Positions 58,488 to 64,000 of a stretch of 64,000 nt of DNA are shown here, piece by piece. The translations under genes and the position numbers were made by a program. The notes under the pieces are model-generated. The model had not been told where the DNA came from. It was given only the letters and a program-made list of their open reading frames with translations, and made no database searches. The DNA is taken from contig OZ251980.1 in the NCBI GenBank assembly GCA_965246745.1, positions 2,976,001-3,040,000 on the forward strand, in the 5' to 3' direction. The DNA comes from JANXMY01 sp965246745. GTDB lineage: Bacteria; Armatimonadota; Armatimonadia; Armatimonadales; Capsulimonadaceae. How positions within the stretch are numbered: the first letter of the stretch is position 1; each line of letters opens with the position of its first letter.

Positions 58488-59306
58488 TTACGATGCGCGG
58501 GCGGTGCGCTTTTTGGCGACGGCGGCCGCGCCGAGGCCGAGGGCCAGCAGCAGGCCGAGGGTGAGGGTGGTGGACGCTTCCGGGACGGCGGCGGGGGTGC
58601 CGCTGAAGTTCACGTTGTCGAAGCGCCAGTTGCCGGACGTGTTGTTCAGCGGAGCGCCGGTGGTGTTGACTTCCTGTGCGCCGGTGAATGCGTTCACGAA
58701 GCGGATGCCGAAGTTTGCGTTGTTGGACGCGTCCGCGCCGAACGTGTACGACAGGCCGTTGTAGAACGCCGAGCCGACGGCCCGGTTGGTGCTGAACAAA
58801 GCGGCGTTCTGGAACGTCGCGCCGTTGGTGGTGTACTGAAGCTCGAGGTCGCCGACGCCCTGGGCGGTCGGGTTCCAGTCAAACGTCACTTTGATGTTCG
58901 ACTCGCCGGCGGTGCTGACCAGGAATTGTGCGCCCTGCGAATACTGCGGGGCGAGCGACGACCAGCCGTTAGCGGCGGCGGTGCTGCCGGGGGCCTGCCC
59001 GCCGCGAATGCGCCAGTCCTGGTCGGTCGCCGGGGTGCCGGCCGGCGAGGTGGACGAGCCGGGGCTGACGAGAATGTCCGACGCATCCACGCTGGGGCCG
59101 GGCGTGCCGTAGGTGTTGGTCATGCCGAGTGTGGACGCGGTGCCCGTGCCGAAGGTCGGCTTCGGGGACGAGTTGGCGCCGACAGCGGCGTTGTTGAAGG
59201 TCCAGGACGTGAAGGTCTGGGCCTGCGCGGCGGCGGCAGTGCCGACGCCGAGGGCGGCAAGCGCCGCCAGGGTGAGGCCGGAGCGGCGGGTGAAACGAGC
59301 GATCAT
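58488..59306 (-). CDS. PEP-CTERM exported protein
   Basis: A 272-residue exported protein with signal peptide (LTLAALAALGVGTAAAAQAQ) and a C-terminal sorting signal VPEASTTLTLGLLLALGLGA followed by KKRTARAS, the PEP-CTERM pattern recognised by exosortase. The mature part is Gly/Ser/Asn-rich and predicted beta. The function is unknown. Its promoter region has a Pho-box-like array. No exosortase gene is in the window. Confidence 0.88.
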   Translation of the reverse strand: MIARFTRRSGLTLAALAALGVGTAAAAQAQTFTSWTFNNAAVGANSSPKPTFGTGTASTLGMTNTYGTPGPSVDASDILVSPGSSTSPAGTPATDQDWRIRGGQAPGSTAAANGWSSLAPQYSQGAQFLVSTAGESNIKVTFDWNPTAQGVGDLELQYTTNGATFQNAALFSTNRAVGSAFYNGLSYTFGADASNNANFGIRFVNAFTGAQEVNTTGAPLNNTSGNWRFDNVNFSGTPAAVPEASTTLTLGLLLALGLGAAAVAKKRTARAS

Positions 59307-59363
59307 GGCGAGTTCTCCTGAAAAGTAAGTGAGCGTGCTTCACTGCACAGGCAGTGCAGGGAG

Positions 59364-59418
59364 ATGATAGCCGAGAGAGATTAAGCGAACATTAAGCAGG
59401 CATTAAGCGGACGTTAAG
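59364..59418 (-). promoter_or_regulatory. Pho-box-like 11-bp repeat array and -10
   Basis: TTAAG on the plus strand occurs at 59381, 59392, 59403 and 59414 with exact 11-bp spacing. On the minus strand these are four CTTAA(T/C) units, the layout of OmpR/PhoB-type response-regulator sites, followed 11 nt later by TATCAT (59369-59364) as -10. The site would control the PEP-CTERM gene. Confidence 0.7.
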
Positions 59419-59480
59419 AAAACAGGGAGTTTTCGCGGCGGCGCGGGTGTTTGCCCGGAGCAGGCCGGCGCGGGGTATGC

Positions 59481-59491
59481 TATAATGCGTT
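59481..59491 (+). promoter_or_regulatory. Extended -10 adjacent to start codon
   Basis: TGCTATAAT (TATAAT at 59481-59486) is followed by five bases and the ATG at 59492, so the mRNA is probably leaderless. No -35 was recognised at the usual distance. Confidence 0.6.
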
Positions 59492-60937
59492 ATGCGCGTT
59501 GCCGCCCTGCCAGTCTTTCTTCTGTTTTTCCTGCTGCTGACCGCGCCCCGCGCCGCCGAAACGCCGCCGCGCTTTCCGGCGTTTGCTCAGACTGAGACCC
59601 ATCGCATACGCCTTGTCAACAGTGTGGACGGGGCCATCCAAGTGTCGAGCGATGCGGGGGCGCACTGGCACTTAGTCGGACGGGTGACGGCCCCGGCGAC
59701 GGAAAGCCTGATGGGCTACTCGGCGGCGGGGTACGCGCGGCCCGCTACGGTCGCGGCGACGGCGGTGCACGGCATCCGCATCCGGGTCGGCGACGGCGGG
59801 ACGCCGGACCCGCTTTTGATTAATATCCTGCCGCGCGAGTTTGCTCAAACGCCCAAACTGTTCGGCGGGCATGTGTCGGGCCTCTCGGGCATCTACACGA
59901 CCATTCCGGTCGGCACAAGCATCTTTCGGGGGCTGTCCCCACTGGTCGGCAATGCCGTGTATTTGGAGCACGGCATGGGCAGCGACCTTCAGCCGCTGCC
60001 GGTGAATTACCTGCCCGCCGACGGCGACGTTTTGGTGATTGTCGTGCTGGCCCCGGCTAATCCCCTTCAGGAAGTGGACTTCGACAACCATGCCGGCGGC
60101 GACGTGCGCGTCACCTACGCCGACGGCGCGACCAGCGTTCTGACCCATGTGGTCAAGCCGGTGGTCGGGATTGGGCGCTACGACGGCTGCTCGTACACGG
60201 GGGTCGGGGGGATCAACACCAATCACGACGGGGTGATTACGGTCTCCACAGCCCCGGCAAGCACGTCGCCGCTGTTTGAGGGGGTCGGCCCCGAGCGGCG
60301 CGGAGGCTTCCAAATCCAGCCGGCGTTCCACAACGCCCAGGGCGACGGCGCGGGCGCTCCGTCGGTTCTGGTCATCGGCTCGCGCAAGCGGCCCCCGACG
60401 CCCGAAATGGAAGGCCGCCCGCCGCTGTTTTTCGGGTATTTCGACCTGGCGTGGAGCGTGTCCGAGCCGCAGCATTCGTGGCGCACGGAAGTGCAGCGCA
60501 ATCACGGCGGCTGGGAGCCGCTGCCGGCGCTGGTCGGCAGCCGCCCGCTGGCGCTGGCCGATGTCACCGCCCTGCGCCTGGTCCGCCGCGCGTCGGGGGA
60601 CGCGCCCTGGCGGGCCGGCCAAATCCGCATCGCCGAAAGCGACTACGCGCAGACTGCACGCGAAAACGCCCGCGCCGGAAAGTCGCTGATCGAGCGCGGC
60701 ACCATCAGCATCGCCGCCGCCGCGCCGGACCGGCAAACGGCGTTTGTGTCGTTTCGCCGCGACGGCGAATTTGTCGGGATTACCAACAGCGTCCCGTACA
60801 CCCTGCGCTGGGACACGCGCACGGTTCCCGACGGCGAGTATGTGATCGAAGCCGAAGCGGAAGACGGCAGCAGCCGCACGCTGTCCACGACCCGCACCAA
60901 GATTTGGGTGGACAACACGCGCTCTCTCGGGCGTTGA
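59492..60937 (+). CDS. Exported protein with C-terminal Ig-like domain
   Basis: A 481-residue protein with a signal peptide (LPVFLLFFLLLTAPRAAE). The body (about 30-370) is beta-rich with TETHRIRLVNSVDGAIQVSSDAG and is not recognised. The C-terminal region TAFVSFRRDGEFVGITNSVPYTLRWDTRTVPDGEYVIEAEAEDG has the pattern of bacterial Ig-like domains that often act as binding modules. Outside the cytosol; function unknown. Confidence 0.78.
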   Translation: MRVAALPVFLLFFLLLTAPRAAETPPRFPAFAQTETHRIRLVNSVDGAIQVSSDAGAHWHLVGRVTAPATESLMGYSAAGYARPATVAATAVHGIRIRVGDGGTPDPLLINILPREFAQTPKLFGGHVSGLSGIYTTIPVGTSIFRGLSPLVGNAVYLEHGMGSDLQPLPVNYLPADGDVLVIVVLAPANPLQEVDFDNHAGGDVRVTYADGATSVLTHVVKPVVGIGRYDGCSYTGVGGINTNHDGVITVSTAPASTSPLFEGVGPERRGGFQIQPAFHNAQGDGAGAPSVLVIGSRKRPPTPEMEGRPPLFFGYFDLAWSVSEPQHSWRTEVQRNHGGWEPLPALVGSRPLALADVTALRLVRRASGDAPWRAGQIRIAESDYAQTARENARAGKSLIERGTISIAAAAPDRQTAFVSFRRDGEFVGITNSVPYTLRWDTRTVPDGEYVIEAEAEDGSSRTLSTTRTKIWVDNTRSLGR

Positions 60938-61042
60938 TTTTTCAGAAGGCTTAGCCTATGCGTTTCCCGCTTTTGCCTGCTGTCCCGGCCCGGTATGAAC
61001 CGTCACCGGGTACACTAATTACAAGTCTTTTGGAAACCAGCA

Positions 61043-61168
61043 ATGCCCCAACAAATTTTCGCAACAATTCTTGCCAACGACCCGCTGATTGCCGGGCACA
61101 AAGTCGTGGTCTGCGACGCCCCCGCGCGGTTTGTCTACATTCGCGGCAGGAAGAATAGCCTTTTATGA
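61043..61168 (+). pseudogene. Truncated pyrK 5' end
   Basis: Reading from the ATG at 61043 gives MPQQIFATILANDPLIAGHK then VVVCDAPA, the N-terminus of PyrK, before diverging to FVYIRGRKNSLL-stop. 61067-61107 is 41 nt identical to 62985-63025 in the intact pyrK. The truncated frame's TGA (61166-61168) overlaps the ATG of the ATPase gene (61165), so its ribosomes may feed the ATPase. TACACT at about 61012 may be the original pyrK -10. Confidence 0.85.
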
Positions 61169-62319
61169 CAGACTCGGGAAACATTTTAGAATACATTTCC
61201 ATTCAAGGCTACCGTCGCTTGTTAGCTGTCAAGCTGACGATGCGTCCGCTCGCGGTGATGATCGGGGCAAACGGCGTCGGCAAAACATCGCTGCTGGAAA
61301 TACTCTCTCTTCTGGCTGCTTCTGCCAAAGGACAGATGGAAGCAAAGATTTCCGAATACGGGGGATTGAGCGAAATTCTGACGCGGGATAAATCCCGAAA
61401 ACTGGAAATCGCGCTGCGGATGAGCGTGCCGCAGCATGAGCCGCTGGAATACGATTTGCAGATTACTCCTGCGGGCAGGTATTACGAGACCGGCCTGGAA
61501 ACGCTGACGCAAAAAAACAAAGGCGACGCTCAGCCTTTCACGCACATTGACTCGCACGGGGCCGATATACGATACTATGATGTGGAAAGCAAGCTGGTCA
61601 GGCCAAGCTGGCAGCATAACAGCTTCGAAACCTCGTTGTCGCAGGTTCCGAAAATGTTTGCAGCGCCGGAAAGCCTGCGTCAAAAGCTGGCCTCCTGCAC
61701 GTTTTATGGGGCGCTGAATGTTCTGCCGGGGAGTCCGGTTCGACTGCCTCAGCCGATGCGGCCCGTGTCTCTGCCGGGCGCAAACGGAGAAGACCTGACC
61801 GCCTGCCTTTATTACCTTCGTGAAACAGACGCCGACCAATTTGAGCTGATTGAGGACACGCTGAAAACAGCATTCCCTGACTTCGAGAAATTGAGCTTCC
61901 CGCCGGTCGCGGCCGGGACACTCGCGATGACCTGGAAAGACCGCAATTTTTCACAGCCGTTCTATATGAACCAGCTTTCCGAGGGCACGCTTCGGTTTCT
62001 TTGGCTGACGACACTTCTGCTGAGTAAAGACCTGACGGCAATCACTTTGATTGATGAGCCGGAAGTCAGTCTGCATCCCCAGATTCTTAATCTGCTTGCA
62101 GGGCTGATGCGCGAAGCCTCTCAGCGGACCCAGCTCATTGTGGCGACCCATGCCGACCGGCTCGTCGGCGCTCTCCAGCCGGACGAAATTCTCGTTGCCG
62201 ACCAGGAAGACGGCGTCACGACGATGACGTGGGGCGACACGCTGGACTTGGAGCGGTGGCTGTCGGACTACACGCTCGATGAGCTGTGGAGCATGAACGT
62301 TTTGGGGGGACGCCCATGA
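61165..62319 (+). CDS. AAA/ABC-type ATPase of a defence pair
   Basis: A 384-residue SMC-like ATPase (AAA_21/AAA_15 type). Walker A GANGVGKTSLLEILS (residues 33-47), signature LSEGTLRFLWL, Walker B ITLIDEPEVSLHP (near 290) and the following His switch VATHADRL are present. It overlaps its partner by ATGA. Such ATPases are the sensor part of two-gene ATPase-TOPRIM immune systems (OLD, PARIS, AbiL-type). It starts overlapping the pyrK fragment, whose promoter may drive it. Confidence 0.88.
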   Translation: MTDSGNILEYISIQGYRRLLAVKLTMRPLAVMIGANGVGKTSLLEILSLLAASAKGQMEAKISEYGGLSEILTRDKSRKLEIALRMSVPQHEPLEYDLQITPAGRYYETGLETLTQKNKGDAQPFTHIDSHGADIRYYDVESKLVRPSWQHNSFETSLSQVPKMFAAPESLRQKLASCTFYGALNVLPGSPVRLPQPMRPVSLPGANGEDLTACLYYLRETDADQFELIEDTLKTAFPDFEKLSFPPVAAGTLAMTWKDRNFSQPFYMNQLSEGTLRFLWLTTLLLSKDLTAITLIDEPEVSLHPQILNLLAGLMREASQRTQLIVATHADRLVGALQPDEILVADQEDGVTTMTWGDTLDLERWLSDYTLDELWSMNVLGGRP

Positions 62320-62933
62320 GAATTGCTCTTATAGTGGAAGGAAAAACCGAAACTGCGTTTTTGCCGGCTCTGCGAAGATACTTGACGGATTATCTTAAAG
62401 AGGCGATGCCCACAATTAAAGCATTTCCCCAAAACGGCAGGGTTCCTAAAGAAGAAAAACTTAAGCGGCTGGTCGAAAATCTGCTTTCGGGCGGAGCGGC
62501 TTATGACGCTGTGATTGCGCTCACCGATGTCTACACCAGCAGCAATCCCGAAGCAAGGGACTTCAGTGATGCGGAGGATGCCAAGCAAAAAATGCGGGCC
62601 TGGGTCGGGGACAACCCCAAGTTTTATCCTCACGCCGCCCAGCATGACTTTGAAGCCTGGCTTCTGCCCTATTGGACGACGATTCAAGAGATAGCCAAGC
62701 ACAACAAGAGTGCGCCGAGTGGAAAGCCGGAAGACGTAAACCATGACAAATCACCGGCCTATCATCTCAAAGAAGTCTTTCGCCTCGGCAAGCATCGGGA
62801 GTACAACAAGCCGCGCGAGGCGGAAAAAATCCTAGCCCAAAACGACTTAAGCGTAGCTGTCGGCCAATGCCCGGAGCTGAAATCTCTTGTCAACACAATT
62901 TTAACGCTTTGTGCTCATCCGCCGCTGCCGTAA
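62316..62933 (+). CDS. DUF4276 TOPRIM-like effector
   Basis: A 205-residue protein. The N-terminus MRIALIVEGKTETAFLPAL has the TOPRIM Glu (VEGKTE), and ALTDVYTSSNPEARDF supplies acidic residues; HAAQHDFEAWLLPYW is typical of DUF4276. In related pairs this subunit is the nuclease effector. The start overlaps the ATPase stop (ATGA). The stop is 12 nt from intact pyrK. Confidence 0.85.
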   Translation: MRIALIVEGKTETAFLPALRRYLTDYLKEAMPTIKAFPQNGRVPKEEKLKRLVENLLSGGAAYDAVIALTDVYTSSNPEARDFSDAEDAKQKMRAWVGDNPKFYPHAAQHDFEAWLLPYWTTIQEIAKHNKSAPSGKPEDVNHDKSPAYHLKEVFRLGKHREYNKPREAEKILAQNDLSVAVGQCPELKSLVNTILTLCAHPPLP

Positions 62934-62945
62934 GGAATTCTTTTC

Positions 62946-63755
62946 ATGCCATCTTTGGTTTCTCCCCGGCAATTTTTTGCCCCCATTCTTGCCAACGACC
63001 CGCTGATTGCCGGGCACAAAGTCGTCGTCTGCGATGCGCCGGCGCTGGCCGCCGCCGCGCAGCCGGGGCATTTTGTGAATGTCCTGACTGCCGAGCGCAC
63101 CGACCCGCTTTTGCGGAAGCCGTTTTCAATCTACACCGTGGACCGTGAGCGCGGCTTTATCAGCCTGCTGTACTCGATTGTCGGCGCGACCACCGAGGGC
63201 ATGAGCCGCAAGCGGCCCGGCGAGGTGCTGGATTTGGTCGGCCCGCTCGGCGGGCGCATTTTCCGGCCTGACCCGCGCCCCGAGGCGCTGCATGTGCTGG
63301 TCGGCGGCGGCTACGGCGTCCCGCCGCTGGTGTTTTTGTCGCGGGAGCTGCACCGGACCGAAGCAAAGCCGAATTTGGTGTTTATTGTCGGCGCTCGCCG
63401 CAAAGAGTTGCTTTTGTGCGAAGCCGAGCTGCGGGAGGCAGGAATAGACACGCGGGCGGCGACCGAGGACGGGTCCCACGGCACGGCGGGCCGAGTCACC
63501 GATGTGCTCGGGCCGCTGCTGGCCGAGCATGCGAACCGGCCGGTCGCGGTGTACTGCTGCGGGCCGACCCCGATGATGCGGGCGGTCGGCGACGTTTGCC
63601 TGGCCGCCGGGGTGCCGTGTCAGCTTTCGGTGGAAGTCGCGATGCCCTGCGGGATCGGGGTCTGTATGGGGTGCGTCCTGGATTTGACCGACGGCCGCCG
63701 GGTCCGGTGCTGCGTGGACGGCCCGGTGTTTGAAGCTGCGGAGGTCGCATGGTAA
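62946..63755 (+). CDS. pyrK: Dihydroorotate dehydrogenase electron transfer subunit
   Basis: A 269-residue FAD and [2Fe-2S] protein passing electrons from PyrD to NAD+. The FAD region is LRKPFSIYTVDRERGF, the NAD region VGGGYGVPPLVFLSREL, and cluster Cys are in MPCGIGVCMGCVLDLTDG and VRCCVDGPVF. Its stop overlaps the pyrD start (ATGG/TAA spaced within 7 nt). The 5' end is duplicated at 61043-61168. Confidence 0.94.
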   Translation: MPSLVSPRQFFAPILANDPLIAGHKVVVCDAPALAAAAQPGHFVNVLTAERTDPLLRKPFSIYTVDRERGFISLLYSIVGATTEGMSRKRPGEVLDLVGPLGGRIFRPDPRPEALHVLVGGGYGVPPLVFLSRELHRTEAKPNLVFIVGARRKELLLCEAELREAGIDTRAATEDGSHGTAGRVTDVLGPLLAEHANRPVAVYCCGPTPMMRAVGDVCLAAGVPCQLSVEVAMPCGIGVCMGCVLDLTDGRRVRCCVDGPVFEAAEVAW

Positions 63756-64000
63756 CCACAGCGGTTAAGATTGGAGCGCTGACGCTCCGCAATCCGATTG
63801 TCACGGGATCGGGCACGTTCGGCTTCGGCCCGGAGATGGCCGGCATTGTAGATTTGAACGCGCTCGGCGCGGTGGTGGTCAAAAGCACGTCGCTGGAGCC
63901 GCGCCGGGGCAACGCGACCCCGCGCATTGTCGAGACGCCGTCGGGGCTGCTCAACGCCATCGGGCTGCAAAACAGCGGGGTGGACAATTTTATTGCCGAA
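63749..64000 (+). CDS. pyrD: Dihydroorotate dehydrogenase, N-terminal part
   Basis: 84 codons are visible before the window ends. TVKIGALTLRNPIVTGSGTF-like AVKIGALTLRNPIVTGSGTF and GAVVVKSTSLEPRRGN match class 1B PyrD, which pairs with PyrK. It starts at ATG 63749 inside the last codons of pyrK. De novo pyrimidine synthesis. Confidence 0.92.
   Translation, partial: MVTTAVKIGALTLRNPIVTGSGTFGFGPEMAGIVDLNALGAVVVKSTSLEPRRGNATPRIVETPSGLLNAIGLQNSGVDNFIAE

Noticed and set aside
60958..61158. 66-residue frame before the ATPase gene
   Set aside because: It is out of frame with the pyrK fragment that better explains the sequence; composition is Arg-rich as in shadows of GC-rich coding DNA.
1..64000. 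tRNA or rRNA genes
   Set aside because: No T-loop-like sequence with matching acceptor stem was found in the intergenic regions by eye; a tRNAscan run would settle this.

Overview
The window is a GC-rich bacterial chromosome segment carrying ordinary housekeeping genes (uvrA, mutS, miaB, gltX, ispH, rbsK, cysK, pyrK-pyrD) interleaved with defence modules, toxin-antitoxin pairs and many intergenic inverted repeats. A prepilin with an H-x-DG-type C-terminus, a PEP-CTERM exported protein, an LCP cell-wall protein and four Uma2-family genes together suggest an environmental bacterium such as Armatimonadota. That placement is inference; no rRNA or tRNA gene was seen.

Layout. 1-2.5 kb: a truncated PNGase A-like exported protein divergent from a pyrimidine-nucleoside phosphorylase. 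2.2-7.2 kb: an aldo/keto reductase, then a glycosyltransferase convergent with an acyl-CoA dehydrogenase / PIG-L deacetylase / NodS-like methyltransferase operon. 7.3-10 kb: copper genes (CopZ, CopA, YHS protein). 10-16.3 kb: small and membrane proteins. 16.4-23.4 kb: an EcoRV-type restriction-modification (R-M) pair, a diverged copy of the uvrA 3' end, a second R-M pair, and full uvrA. 23.5-28.2 kb: three Uma2 genes, a PIN toxin-antitoxin pair, a second aldo/keto reductase, and a phosphatase-kinase pair. 28.2-33.9 kb: hydrolases, a methyltransferase relic, a nucleotidyltransferase/XRE operon, PAP2, SDR and ispH. 34-48 kb: zinc-ribbon proteins including a PrsW-like protease, DUF58, ManA, a fourth Uma2 gene, a MarR-SMR export locus, a second PIN pair, mutS, an LCP protein. 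48-57.4 kb: miaB, a polytopic membrane protein, two amidohydrolase-like proteins, gltX, rbsK, cysK. 57.6-64 kb: prepilin, PEP-CTERM protein behind a Pho-box-like array, an Ig-like secreted protein, an ATPase/TOPRIM defence pair inserted at the pyrK 5' end, and pyrK-pyrD running off the edge.

Three themes stand out. First, two defence modules sit between an intact housekeeping gene and a partial second copy of that gene: the 3' end of uvrA (about 85% identical by hand count) and the 5' end of pyrK (41 bp perfect direct repeat). This is the layout expected if incoming DNA brought a replacement gene end. Second, several families of palindromic elements sit at stop codons, and members also lie in frame inside uvrA and inside a membrane-protein gene. 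Third, at least six genes have a good -10 hexamer ending 5-6 nt before the start codon, which points to leaderless mRNAs.
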